The notes under the pieces are model-generated. The model saw only the letters and a list, made by a program, of their open reading frames with translations. It was not told where the DNA came from and made no database searches. Of a stretch of 64,000 nt of DNA, positions 50,604 through 59,963 are shown piece by piece (position 1 is the first letter of the stretch; every line of letters begins with the position of its first letter). The DNA lies in contig LR134389.1 in the NCBI GenBank assembly GCA_900637675.1, positions 1,116,001 through 1,180,000 on the forward strand, in the 5' to 3' direction. The DNA is from Streptococcus equi subsp. equi (lineage in GTDB: Bacteria > Bacillota > Bacilli > Lactobacillales > Streptococcaceae). The translations under genes were made by a program, and so were the position numbers.

Positions 50604-50699
50604 GAGGGAATAGTTTAAGAACAATATTGGTTGATTGAAGAGATACCACAATTATATAGCAAAGATACAATTATTTATGTATACGAGGAGAAAATCATA

Positions 50700-51188
50700 A
50701 TGATGAAGAATATTGTTTCATAGGTTATTGATAAAGCAGTTGGTCAAATTACTGATATTTTCAAAATGAAACTTAAAACTTTTATAGAAGAGCGTAATAA
50801 AAATGCTTTCTGGAATAATGTTGTCCAAGAAGCTATTAAGGCTACTGAAGGTATTGACGAAGAAATAGGGAGATACATATTTAGTCGGCTATCTATTGTG
50901 GGTTTGGAAAGGCAATTATTTGATGAAAATTACGATAATATTCACAGGAATTTTGTATTGACTTTGGCAGTGGAATTGTGTAAGTTTGATAAAGAAAAAG
51001 ATTTTTCAATTTCTTTGGGAATAGCAGTGGTTGATAAGTGGCTTGAAAAAAATAAACTGCCAACAGATTGTGATGGTTATAATGTTGAGGAACTTAAGAG
51101 GATAATACGATTATTTGGATTAGATAACAAACTTCTCTATGAAATAATAATCTATTTATCTCAGTTGGTTAATCAAGCATATAGATAA
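50700..51188 (+). pseudogene. uncharacterised AT-rich gene with an early stop codon
   Basis: I do not recognise this protein. ATG 50700 follows GAGGAG at 50685-50690, and the frame reads MMKNIVS, then a TAG at 50721-50723, then VIDKAVGQITDIFKMKLK and on to 51188. In all there are 162 codons with one internal stop. An internal ATG at 50766 could give a 140-residue product but lacks a site. The protein is helical and charged with no signal or membrane segment. Base composition is clearly more AT-rich than the neighbours, which suggests acquired DNA. Confidence 0.6.
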
Positions 51189-51482
51189 GTTTTTATACAA
51201 AAAACACATAACTTTAAGATGGTAAAATCTTTTAGCGATGTGTTTTGTTCGTTTTATGAAGTCTGTCACAAAATGCAAGGTACATGACAAATAAACCACC
51301 ACCGGTTGGTTATGATTTTTAATAGAGCCTTTGTCTAAGTAATAAGTTTCAAAAACCTTTAATGGGCTTTTTAATGCAGAAAAGTAAATCAAAGAAGTAG
51401 AAGCCACTTCAAAAATAATGCACCAATGTCATGCAATGAGTTTGGTTGTACAACAGTCATGCTTTTAAGCTAATACAAAGGC
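51189..51482. other. AT-rich stretch with inverted repeats, no intact gene
   Basis: AAAACACAT (51201-51209) and ATGTGTTTT (51238-51246) are perfect 9-base arms enclosing a smaller AAGAT/ATCTT hairpin. CAAATAAACCACC at 51288-51300 leads into ACCGGTTGGTT, a variant of the repeat seen at 22771 and 60862. An 83-codon leftward frame over 51156-51407 matches nothing I know. The stretch looks like mobile-element debris. Confidence 0.45.
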
Positions 51483-52181
51483 TTATACATCTAAGGGCAT
51501 AAAGTTGGCAATGATTTTTCCAATAATACGCGGATTGTCATCAAAGGAAGCGAATTTATCAGGGTATTTTTTGTTCAATGAAACCAAACGCAGACCATTT
51601 TCTTCACGATATACTTTTTTGATATAGGTTTGTTCTTCCCACTCAACAGCATAGATAGCACCGTCATAATCAAAGCTATCCTGTTTGATGAGAACAACCT
51701 CGCCATTCAAATAGGTTGGCTCCATGGAGTCACCAAAAACCCATGAAGCAAAATCATAATCTAACTGCTCATCGTAAAAGACAACATCAAAATTACCATC
51801 ACCAAAGTAAGAATAGCCAGTCCCTGCAGACAACCTTTCATAAACACGATAAGGGTAAAGTGTCTTTTTCTTAGCTGGTAAAGCAATTATTTTTTCTTTT
51901 TGTTCAAGTAAGCTCTCAGAATAGCTGATAACTTTTTCTTTATTAGAGGCGCTTAACTGACTATAGGGAAGTAAAAGACGATTTTCTTGATAAAAGTACT
52001 CAGCAGGTAATTGAAAAATGCTCACAAGCTCTTCAAAATGCTTTTGATTTGGTCTATTTTTCTCCTTTTCCCAATTGGAAATAGTCATTTTATTAACTCC
52101 TAAAAGCTGTCCTAGCTGTTCTTGGCTAATATGCCTTGATAAACGTGCTGTTTTTAATTGAATACCAGAAAACATCAGCAT
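51483..52181 (-). CDS. LexA-like self-cleaving XRE regulator (HdiR type)
   Basis: This 232-residue protein joins an N-terminal XRE helix-turn-helix (ISQEQLGQLLGVNKMTISNWE, about residues 18-38) to a C-terminal S24/LexA peptidase domain. Seen: a cleavage-site-like AG in RLSAGTGYS (about residues 116-124), catalytic Ser in FGDSMEPTYLNG (about 151-162) and catalytic Lys in YAVEWEEQTYIKKV. Lactococcal HdiR, of the same architecture, is a heat- and DNA-damage-induced repressor. It starts at ATG 52181 after AAAGGAGA. A 36-base palindrome lies just upstream, so autoregulation is likely. Confidence 0.88.
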   Translation of the reverse strand: MLMFSGIQLKTARLSRHISQEQLGQLLGVNKMTISNWEKEKNRPNQKHFEELVSIFQLPAEYFYQENRLLLPYSQLSASNKEKVISYSESLLEQKEKIIALPAKKKTLYPYRVYERLSAGTGYSYFGDGNFDVVFYDEQLDYDFASWVFGDSMEPTYLNGEVVLIKQDSFDYDGAIYAVEWEEQTYIKKVYREENGLRLVSLNKKYPDKFASFDDNPRIIGKIIANFMPLDV

Positions 52182-52197
52182 AAATCTCCTTTGTCAG

Positions 52198-52233
52198 TAT
52201 ACTCTAGTAAAGTATTAACTTTACCAGAGTATA
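52198..52233. promoter_or_regulatory. 36-base near-perfect palindromic operator
   Basis: TATACTCTAGTAAAGT (52198-52213) and ACTTTACCAGAGTATA (52218-52233) are 16-base arms with a single mismatch around ATTA. It starts 17 bases upstream of the HdiR-like gene, and on the minus strand TATACT within it (complement of 52198-52203) can serve as -10. The position fits the regulator's own operator. Confidence 0.8.
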
Positions 52234-52310
52234 ACATAGCTTATAAGAATATTCAAGCTTTTTATGTTTATATCGAAAAGACAGTAAGCTGTCTTAGGTT
52301 TAATGCCAAA

Positions 52311-52321
52311 CATGTTATACT
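52311..52321 (+). promoter_or_regulatory. -10 element of the GtrA gene
   Basis: TGTTATACT, with the hexamer at 52316-52321, is an extended -10 located 55 bases before the GtrA start. Confidence 0.5.
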
Positions 52322-52375
52322 TATATAGATCCATCAAAATATAACAGTCAAGATAAATACACATAGGAAAGAAAA

Positions 52376-52813
52376 ATGCTTAGCAAACAAAAATTATCAC
52401 TTGAAATCAGTCATTACCTGATATCTGGTCTTCTAACAACCATTCTTTATTTTGTTTTTCGGTATGTCATCTATTCATGGTTACATCAGGCCACCATATC
52501 AGCAGGCTTTGCCAATATTATAGCGATCATAGCTGCCTTCTTGATGAACGATAGCTATGTTTTTAAGCAAACTTCTGAAAAACGCTTGTTTAGATTTGCC
52601 ATGTTTTTCCTAGCTAGAGTAGTAACATTAGGCTTAGATATGCTATTAGCCTATTTATTAGTCGAAAAATACCCAGAGGTCATTGGAAGCCTTGTTGAAC
52701 ATGATTCTGAAAGCATTAATTCTGTTGAAAGCATTTTGAGCCAAGCCATAATGATTAGCTTGAATTTTATTGTTAGTAAATACTATATTTTTAAGCAGCA
52801 TCGTAGCAGATAA
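52376..52813 (+). CDS. GtrA-family membrane protein
   Basis: This 145-residue protein has four predicted membrane segments (around residues 13-33, 39-57, 72-95 and 118-137) with the family pattern HYLISGLLTTILYFVFRY and FANIIAIIAAFLMNDSYVFK early and LNFIVSKYYIFK at the end. GtrA proteins are thought to flip polyprenyl-linked sugars or support wall glycosylation. It is divergent from the HdiR-type gene and could be influenced by the shared palindrome 140 bases upstream. Confidence 0.88.
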   Translation: MLSKQKLSLEISHYLISGLLTTILYFVFRYVIYSWLHQATISAGFANIIAIIAAFLMNDSYVFKQTSEKRLFRFAMFFLARVVTLGLDMLLAYLLVEKYPEVIGSLVEHDSESINSVESILSQAIMISLNFIVSKYYIFKQHRSR

Positions 52814-52969
52814 AACAGCCTTAGCTTAGCAAAATAACTATTAAATAATTTTATATCTTTCCGAAAAACTATAATTTTCTTGAAAAATACCCCAAGATGT
52901 GATATACTACTATCAGTCTGATATCCAATGGATAATTCATTTGTTGACGAAACATTGTGAGAATTTATT

Positions 52970-54039
52970 ATGAAACGTGATTTACTACTTACTAAAATTG
53001 AAGAATACAAAAACATCATGCCTTGGTATGTCCTTGATTATTATCAATCTAAGCTATCTGTTCCTTATAGCTTTACGACCTTGTACGAATACCTGAAAGA
53101 ATACAAACGCTTTTTGAGTGGTTAATTGATTCTGATCTATCAAAAGCTGCTAGGATTGCTGATGTGGACTTGACTACTCTGGAGCATTTGAGTAAAAAGG
53201 ATATGGAAGCCTTTATTCTCTATCTTCGTGAGCGTCCTTCCTTGAACATCTATTCAACTAAAAAGGGGGTATCGCAAACCACCATTAATCGTACCCTTTC
53301 TGCACTATCCAGCTTGTATAAATACCTTACTGAGGAGGTTGAAAATGAGCATGGAGAGCCTTATTTTTATCGAAATGTCATGAAAAAGGTGGCAACCAAA
53401 AAGAAAAGAGAAACCTTAGCAGCCAGGGCTGAAAATATTAAACAAAAGCTTTTTTTAGGCGATGAGACGATGGCATTTTTAGACTATGTGGATAAAGAAT
53501 ATGAATATAAGCTGTCAAATCGGGCAAAGGCTTCTTTCCGAAAAAATAAAGAACGCGACCTAGCCATTATCGCCCTACTGCTGGCATCTGGTATTCGGTT
53601 ATCCGAGGCAGTTAACCTAGACCTTAAGGATGTCAACCTCAACATGATGCTGGTTGAGGTTACCCGTAAGGGAGGTAAGAGAGATTCGGTCAATGTTGCT
53701 GCTTTTGCCAAGCCTCATTTAGAAGCCTATTTATCAGTTCGAAAAGACCGCTATCAAGCAGAAAAACAGGATGTAGCCTTCTTTTTAACAGCCTATCGTG
53801 GGCTCCCCAATCGGATAGATGCCTCAAGCATTGAAAAAATGGTAGGTAAATATTCTGAAGGCTTTAAAATTCGTGTAACTCCTCATAAGCTACGCCATAC
53901 GCTTGCAACGAGACTTTATGATACTACAAAGTCACAGGTCCTAGTAAGTCATCAGCTTGGTCATGCCTCGACCCAAGTTACAGACCTCTATACTCATATT
54001 GTTAACGATGAGCAAAAAAATGCCCTAGATAAATTATAA
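52970..54039 (+). pseudogene. xerS: tyrosine recombinase XerS, frameshifted near the N-terminus
   Basis: XerS resolves chromosome dimers at difSL in streptococci. From ATG 52970 the frame reads [20 protein letters not shown], then [13 protein letters not shown] and a TAA at 53122-53124. The next frame gives [22 protein letters not shown] and continues to 54039 with all catalytic motifs: Arg in [28 protein letters not shown] and the nucleophile Tyr in TDLYTHIV. One extra T in the run at 53111-53115 restores KRFFEWL and a normal protein of about 356 residues. A shorter product from an internal start would lack the N-terminal SAM-like DNA-binding part. Confidence 0.9.
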
Positions 54040-54085
54040 ATTTACATAACTAAAATTATGTAATCTGTACTTTCAGTCTTTTTTT

Positions 54086-54169
54086 GCAATGTTTTAATCC
54101 TCTTTGTCACTATTATAGGGATTTATAGCTGTTATTTTTTACAGCAAAGAAGTCGAGAATTTGGTCTGT
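54086..54169 (+). pseudogene. inverted fragment of a BceB-type permease gene
   Basis: On the plus strand about 25 codons read VLILFVTIIGIYS then CYFLQQRSREFGLF, close to the FATIMEIYSYNFLLKQRSREFGLY part of the bceB gene (minus strand, 58950-59026). The DNA itself is clearly similar, with one 3-base and one 4-base gap. It has no start and ends where bceS sequence begins; the last codons of bceS (TKFSTSLL) are read through its antisense. It is a relic of duplication or rearrangement. Confidence 0.7.
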
Positions 54170-55115
54170 TTAGAATGCTTTTTTTGAATTACAACTAAAG
54201 TTCCTTGGTCAACTTGACTGGAAATAGTTATGTTTAAATTTAATTTATCAAGGATTTGCTTTGTCATAAAGAGGCCTAAACCAGTTGCCTTTTGATGCTC
54301 ATGGCCATTGTAGCCAGTAAAGCCTTCTTCAAACAGACGTGGCAAATCTTCCTCTAGTATTCCAATACCATTATCTGATATAAAAATACTGCCTTCCTTA
54401 ATGCTGACTTTGATGTGGCCTTGTGGCTTAGAATATTTGATTGCATTGTCAATGATTTGTGTCAGAGCAAATGACAGCCATTTGTTGTCAGTGCTCAATT
54501 GCCAATCGCCATCAACTGCAATGCTAATCCCCTTAGCGATACAAGTCTGGCTGGACTTTTGATAACTGAGGTCACAAGCTGCTTTACAGAGCAAACCTGA
54601 AACCGAAAATCATCACTATGCTGGTTAAACTTCAAATAGCTTAATAGATTGTTGAGGTAATGCTCCAAGCGTAGAACCTGAATCTGATAATCCTTAATAT
54701 CAATATGATTGGTTTGAAGCATTAAGGACATAGCCGCTAGGGGAAGCTTCATTTGGTGAGACCACATTTTAATCAGTGCTTCTGTATTCTTTTGGTTGTT
54801 AAGTTGGTACAGTGCTACCTCTGCTTCTGCTTCCTTAAGCTTAATAATCAAAGACCTATAGGCTTGTTCGCTAGGGGAGTGCAGCTGATCTAGTTCTTTT
54901 ACATAAATAAATTCTTGTAAAATCTTCATCTTCTTTTTGAACCTAATATAGTTTCCAAAACCTTGCAATATTAGCAAGGTTAGTATGGTTAGGCTAGTCA
55001 CTTTAAAATAGCCTAAAGGAAGCCTATAAAGCCAAAAGATCAGCAGATAACCAGCCATAACAACCCCATACTGGATATACCAGGAATAATATTCCTTAAA
55101 AAATGCTCTTATCAT
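54139..55115 (-). pseudogene. bceS: BceS-type sensor histidine kinase, frameshifted
   Basis: This is an intramembrane-sensing kinase of the peptide-antibiotic detoxification module. Read leftward from ATG 55115: two membrane segments at about residues 13-30 and 36-53, the phosphoacceptor His in MWSHQMKLPLAAMSL, then QVCSVKQLVTSVIK, after which the frame is lost. The next frame continues KSSQTCIAKGISIAVDG with N box QIIDNAIKYSKPQ, ISDNGIGI and GLGLFMTKQIL to 54139. The break is in four T on the plus strand (54557-54560); five restores it. The split separates the His from the ATP-binding domain, so signalling should fail. Its start overlaps the bceR end. Confidence 0.88.
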
Positions 55116-55777
55116 TTGATAATATAGCCTACTCCTCTCACTGTGTGAATACGGTCAAAACCAATAGCTGATATTTTTTTGCGTAGACGCGTCATGTTAA
55201 CATTAAGCGTGTTTTGATCAATAAAGCTCTCGTTTTCCCAAAGCCTTGCTAGAATATCCTCCTTTGAAACAATTTGCTGCGGGTGAGTAAATAAAATCGT
55301 TAAGATTTTGTGCTCTGTTGGCGATAAATGAATGCTATCTGTGCCATTAGATAAGGTGCCATCAAAATGTAGCTTAAATTGATCTATGGTCACATCATCA
55401 CTGCTAAATTGCTGTGAGCGTCTTAAAAAGGCTGCGATTTTTGCGTCTAAAATGGTTAGAGAAAAGGGTTTAGAGATGAAATCATCTCCCCCCATATTAA
55501 GTGCCATGACCGTATCCATCTCATCATTACTGCTTGAGATAAAAACAATTGGCACTGTTGACGTTTTACGAATTTCTGTTGTCCAGTAAAAGCCGTTAAA
55601 AAACGGTAAGGTGATGTCCATAAGGATGATATCCGGTTTATAATCAATCACCTCTTGCTTAATGTCTCTAAAGTTAGAGACGGTAAGAACCTGGTAGTTC
55701 TGACTCAGATGCTCTTTTAAGGGTGTTAAGATAGCAGCGTCATCTTCGACAATATAAATTTTTCCAGCTTTAATCAT
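55112..55777 (-). CDS. bceR: BceR-type response regulator (OmpR family)
   Basis: This 221-residue regulator has a receiver domain with the phospho-Asp in IILMDITLPFFNGFYW (about residue 54), conserved Lys in DDFISKPFS, and a C-terminal OmpR winged helix (HLSPTEHKILTILFTHP and RLRKKISAIGFDRIHTVRGVGYII in parts). It looks intact, but its partner kinase is frameshifted and the associated permease is broken. It would normally induce bceAB on exposure to bacitracin-like peptides. Confidence 0.9.
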   Translation of the reverse strand: MIKAGKIYIVEDDAAILTPLKEHLSQNYQVLTVSNFRDIKQEVIDYKPDIILMDITLPFFNGFYWTTEIRKTSTVPIVFISSSNDEMDTVMALNMGGDDFISKPFSLTILDAKIAAFLRRSQQFSSDDVTIDQFKLHFDGTLSNGTDSIHLSPTEHKILTILFTHPQQIVSKEDILARLWENESFIDQNTLNVNMTRLRKKISAIGFDRIHTVRGVGYIIK

Positions 55778-55796
55778 AATATTATTTTATCAAAAA

Positions 55797-55816
55797 AGTG
55801 GCGAAAAATCGCCACT
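55797..55816 (-). terminator. hairpin between bceB and bceR
   Basis: AGTGGCGA (55797-55804) and TCGCCACT (55809-55816) are perfect arms with a 4-base loop. On the minus strand they are followed by TTTTTTG, so transcripts from bceAB are likely to end here, partly insulating bceRS. Confidence 0.8.
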
Positions 55817-56275
55817 CGTCTTATCTTTCAATAATATTGTAATAGGTTTTGCTTGTTATCCTGTAAATAGTAAAGTAAATAACGATAATAACAGCAATGG
55901 TCAGCGCACTAACTAGGTAAATAAGATTAGTGTCTAAAACGCCAAAGAGAAAGAGCATTTGCTTAAGCATAACCAGAGCGACACAAAAATGTAGGACTGC
56001 CATAGCTATGGGCATAAAGAACACTAATACAATTTGGGAATTGATGGTTTTTTTGACTTGTTGTTTGCTCATGCCGACCTCTTGAAGAATATTGTAAGAT
56101 TTTTTATCCTCATAGCCTTCAGAGTATTGCTTGTAATAAATGATCAGTGCAGCCCCAAGTACAAAGCTCAAGCCTAAAAGAAAGCCTGTAAAAAGGAAGC
56201 CACCGGTTAGGACATAGGTTGTGAACTGCCCCCCAAAAGTTAGACATAAAATCTAACAATTGGGGGGCTATTTTT

Positions 56276-56791
56276 ATGACATTGAGTTATGAAGACAAGG
56301 TTCAAATCTATGAGCTACGGCACATTGGAAAGTCCATTAAATGCTTATCAGAAAAGTTTAGTATTGCAGAATCTGACCTCAAATACATGATTCGCCTGAT
56401 TGACAGGTATGGGTTAGCCATTGTCCAAAAAGGTAAGAATAGTTATTATTCTCCAGAACTGAAGCAAGAGATAATAGATAAAGTTCTGATTGATGGTCAA
56501 TCTCAAAAACAGACGTCCTTAGACTATGCTTTACCAAATTCTAGTATGCTTTCAAGGTGGATAGCGCAATACAAGAAAAACGGCTATACTATTCTTGAGA
56601 AAAGAAGAGGGAGGCCACCAAAGATGGGACGTCAACCAAAGAAGACTTTAGAACAAATGACAGAGTTGGAGCGACTCCAAAAAGAATTAGACTACCTTAG
56701 AGCGGAGAATGCTGTGCTAAAAAAGCTGAGAGAATACCGGTTGAGGGACGAAGCAAAGCTCAAAGAGCAACAGAAATCATCCAAGAATTAA
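56276..56791 (+). CDS. IS3-family transposase OrfA (copy 2)
   Basis: This 171-residue protein is identical to OrfA of copy 1: helix-turn-helix regions in the first 110 residues and a coiled coil (about residues 132-155). The slippery heptamer A_AAA_AAG lies at 56719-56725 in the codons CTA AAA AAG. From there the -1 frame is open ([15 protein letters not shown]...) into orfB. Confidence 0.93.
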   Translation: MTLSYEDKVQIYELRHIGKSIKCLSEKFSIAESDLKYMIRLIDRYGLAIVQKGKNSYYSPELKQEIIDKVLIDGQSQKQTSLDYALPNSSMLSRWIAQYKKNGYTILEKRRGRPPKMGRQPKKTLEQMTELERLQKELDYLRAENAVLKKLREYRLRDEAKLKEQQKSSKN

Positions 56792-56814
56792 TCGGTCAAT
56801 TTTCTCTAGCAACT

Positions 56815-57618
56815 TTGCTTGAAATCCTTGATTTATCGCGGTCAACCTATTATTATCAAGTCAAGCAACTAGCTCAAGAAGATAAGGACATGGACTTAAA
56901 GGAGCTCATTCAAGGCATCTATGATGAACATCATGGCAATTATGGCTATCGTCGCATTCATCTGGAACTAAGAAATCGTGGTTTTATCGTCAATCACAAA
57001 AAAGTACAACGTTTGATGACTGTCATGGGCTTAAAAGCTCGTATCCGTCGTAAGCGCAAGTATTCTTCTTACAAAGGTGAGGTTGGCAAAAAGGCTGATA
57101 ATCTGATTAAACGTCAGTTTGAAGGTTCTAAGCCCTACGAGAAGTGCTATACCGATGTGACGGAATTTACCTTACCTGAGGGGAAACTCTATCTATCGCC
57201 TGTTCTTGACGGCTATAACAGTGAGATTATTGATTTCACCCTGTCTCGATCGCCTGACTTGAAGCAAGTACAAACCATGCTTGAGAAGGCTTTTCCAGCG
57301 GATTCGTACAATGGAACGATTCTCCACAGCGATCAAGGCTGGCAATATCAACATCAGTCTTATCATCACTTTTTGGAGACTAAAGGCATTCGTCCATCCA
57401 TGTCTCGCAAGGGAAATAGTCCAGATAATGGGATGATGGAGTCCTTCTTTGGTATTCTCAAATCTGAGATGTTTTACGGCCTTGAGACAACTTATCAATC
57501 CCTTAATGAGCTTGAACAAGCTATTACAGATTACATTTTTTACTACAACAACAAACGCATTAAAGCAAAGCTAAAAGGACTTAGCCCTGTGCAATACAGA
57601 ACTAAATCCTTTCACTAA
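56815..57618 (+). CDS. IS3-family transposase OrfB, catalytic part (copy 2)
   Basis: This is the DDE catalytic part, identical in protein to copy 1: YTDVTEF, LHSDQGWQYQ and DNGMMESFFGILKSE are all intact. It begins at a TTG codon, but the open frame runs back to the frameshift site in orfA, so an OrfAB fusion is the likely active enzyme. Confidence 0.93.
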   Translation: MLEILDLSRSTYYYQVKQLAQEDKDMDLKELIQGIYDEHHGNYGYRRIHLELRNRGFIVNHKKVQRLMTVMGLKARIRRKRKYSSYKGEVGKKADNLIKRQFEGSKPYEKCYTDVTEFTLPEGKLYLSPVLDGYNSEIIDFTLSRSPDLKQVQTMLEKAFPADSYNGTILHSDQGWQYQHQSYHHFLETKGIRPSMSRKGNSPDNGMMESFFGILKSEMFYGLETTYQSLNELEQAITDYIFYYNNKRIKAKLKGLSPVQYRTKSFH

Positions 57619-59210
57619 TATGTCGTGTCCAACTTTTGGGGGTCAGTACATTGATCGGAGGTATTCCTTTTTAGTTTCGATATGACCTATAACAGTATCA
57701 CCATCACTAATGATTCCCTTATCATCACTAATACTCCTAAGATCAGCCTTAGTTAAATCAGCATAGGCCGAAATGCTGGCCCTTCCGCCAGTATGATTAA
57801 TGCTTTGAATGCTATCTTGAATGTCCTTTAGTGTTTCCATATCTTTGACCACAAGAACTGCACCATTATAAGTGTTAGCTGCCTCTGGGAAGGTTACTGA
57901 TGTTAAATTTTTGACATTGGTATATGATTTGCCCAAAATATCCAGCTGTCGTAATTGACTATCCCCTCTTTGCTTAAAGAAGGCAGTCTGATTGTCCTTT
58001 AATTCAGGCAATTGATTGCCCAAGGCGCGGAAATCATCTTGAGTGACTAAGTAGACATAGCCTGTAGTGACTGGACTAGGATTTAGCAAGGATTCTTTGG
58101 TTACTACAATGGTTTCTTTTTGGGATACTTCAAAAGAAACCATGCTACTATAATAGACTAGAAAATCCGAGGCAGGCTTATTGGTCTTTTCAACAATAAG
58201 TCTGTTAAAAACCTCTTTTTGATTGTCAATCTCTGAATTATCAAAATTAATATGAGTATTTTTAGGAAAAAGCTGGTTAGACATTGCCTCGCTATTAGCA
58301 TAAAGCGCAGTTGTTGTTGCTATTGCAACAAAGGCCATAACAGCTAAGAGGGTAATATTTGCCAAGCCTACAGCATTTTGCTTCATTCTAAAAATCATCT
58401 GAGAGGTGCTGACAAAATGCTCTGGCTGGTAAAAATAAGCCTTGTTTTGACGACGACGCTTTAAGTGCCAAGTCATAAAGGAAATGTAAAAGAGATAGGT
58501 CCCGATAATAACGATAATAACTGCTATAAAAAACCGATATAAAGTGTCTAATGCTGTCAGCTTTGTCGATGATAAGGAGATGTAATAGCCAATACTAAGC
58601 AATATGATGGATAAGGCTGCTAGTAATAAATTACCCTTTGGCTCTTTTTCACCCTGTTCTTTATGACGAAAGAGCATTAAGGGAGAGGTCTTTCTGATTT
58701 TAATCAAGCCAACAACCTCTAATAAACCAAAGATAGCAGCAAAGATTAAAGTGGTGTAAATAAAAGCAACGGGATTGATTTGTAATTCTAAATGGACTGC
58801 TCCGACCAGATTAGCGAAAATCAAATAAAAGACGTGTGAAAAAATAGCTGATAGGATACTTCCTACGACTACTGTCCCTAAGTACATAAAAACAAGCTCG
58901 ATCGTTGAGACTAAACCAACCTGCTTTTTATTCATTCCCAAAATATTGTACAGACCAAATTCTCGACTTCTTTGCTTTAGTAAAAAATTATAGCTATAAA
59001 TCTCCATAATAGTGGCAAAGATGATTAAAACAAAGATTGCTAGTCCTAATAGCATAAACCCATGTCTCATCGATTCTGATACGGGGCTCATCATGATAAT
59101 CAAGACAATACAATTGAGCATATATAAAACAGTGCTTGCCAGTAAAAAAGGAGCTGTGACGGATAAGGACTTTCGTAGATTATTCCAAGCTAGTTTGAGA
59201 TAAAACATCT

Positions 59211-59963
59211 TTATTCACCTCCTAAAAGACCGGCCATGGCAATCGAGATGTCTTTGCTAAATTCTAAATTCGTTTTATTTCCACGATAGATTTGGTGGAA
59301 AATACGGCCGTCCTTGATAAACAGTACTCGCTTAGCATGGCTAGCAGCATTGGCAGAGTGTGTTACCATCAAGAGTGTCTGACCGTCTAGGTTAATGGCC
59401 TCAAAAAGATTGAGAATATCCTCTGAATTGCGGTAATCAAGTGCTGCTGTTGGTTCGTCAGCTAATAATAATTGCGGATTGGTGATTAAGCTTCTTGCAA
59501 TAGCAACCCTTTGCTTTTGACCACCAGAAATTTCAAATGGACGTTTATCTAAAAGCGTTTCAATGCGCAGCTTAGGGGCAATGATGTTGAGCCGTCTTTC
59601 CATTTCTTTAAATGGCTTACGGTTTAAAACAAGGGGTAAAAAGATATTATCTCTGATCGATAGGGTGTCTAGGAGGTTAAAATCCTGAAAAACAAAGCCT
59701 AGGTTTTGAAGTCGGAAATTAGCTAGGTCACCCTCCTTAATTTTTGTAATGTCAGTGCCATTCAATAAAACAGATCCCTTGGTTGGTTTTTCCAGAGTTG
59801 CCAGAATATTTAATAGGGTTGTTTTCCCTGAGCCTGACTCTCCCATGATGGCAATAAACTCACCCTTGTCAACCTTAAAATCAACATCTTGTAAGGCTCT
59901 AGTTTCTTCCTTTGAAAAGCGTGTCCGAAAAACCTTCTCTAAATGATTAATTTCTAATAACAT
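59211..59963 (-). CDS. bceA: BceA-type ABC transporter ATP-binding protein
   Basis: This 250-residue ATPase is the partner of the split permease. Seen: Walker A GESGSGKTTLLN (about residues 39-50), Q-loop GFVFQDFNLL, signature ISGGQKQRVAIAR and Walker B LLLADEPTAALD. The stop lies two bases before the bceB start, so they are co-transcribed. The gene is intact, but its transport partner is not. Confidence 0.92.
   Translation of the reverse strand: MLLEINHLEKVFRTRFSKEETRALQDVDFKVDKGEFIAIMGESGSGKTTLLNILATLEKPTKGSVLLNGTDITKIKEGDLANFRLQNLGFVFQDFNLLDTLSIRDNIFLPLVLNRKPFKEMERRLNIIAPKLRIETLLDKRPFEISGGQKQRVAIARSLITNPQLLLADEPTAALDYRNSEDILNLFEAINLDGQTLLMVTHSANAASHAKRVLFIKDGRIFHQIYRGNKTNLEFSKDISIAMAGLLGGE

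Larger units (their letters stand above)
56222..57650 (+). mobile_element. IS3-family (IS150-like) insertion sequence, copy 2
   Basis: The 1429-base element lies in plus orientation inside bceB. Its ends are TGAACTGCCCCCCAAAAG at 56222 and CTTTTGGGGGTCAGTACA at 57633-57650, and a 3-base duplication TTG flanks it. It encodes orfA (56276-56791) and orfB (56815-57618), with proteins identical to copy 1 at 25652-27080. The two copies face opposite ways. Confidence 0.95.
55821..59208 (-). pseudogene. bceB: BceB-type ABC transporter permease, split by an IS element
   Basis: BceB permeases detoxify and sense peptide antibiotics such as bacitracin. The N-terminal part (59208 to 57651) has FtsX-like segments, LLKQRSREFGLYNILGMNKKQVG, a large extracellular domain (about residues 300-515, from LYANSEAMSNQLFP) and stops in the IS. 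The C-terminal part (56221 to 55821) has the last membrane segments and DKKSYNILQEVGMSKQQVKK. A 1429-base IS3-family copy lies between, with a TTG duplication (56219-56221 and 57651-57653). Joined, they give about 653 residues, the normal length. The transporter is inactive as it stands. Confidence 0.92.

Noticed and set aside
51156..51407. Leftward 83-codon frame over AT-rich DNA
   Set aside because: No family match, no good start, and it overlaps the end of the gene before and an inverted repeat; reported only as part of the intergenic stretch.
56719..56725. orfA/orfB of the IS as a damaged, frameshifted transposase
   Set aside because: The two frames are joined by a canonical -1 heptamer and both copies are identical, so this is the normal IS3 arrangement rather than damage.
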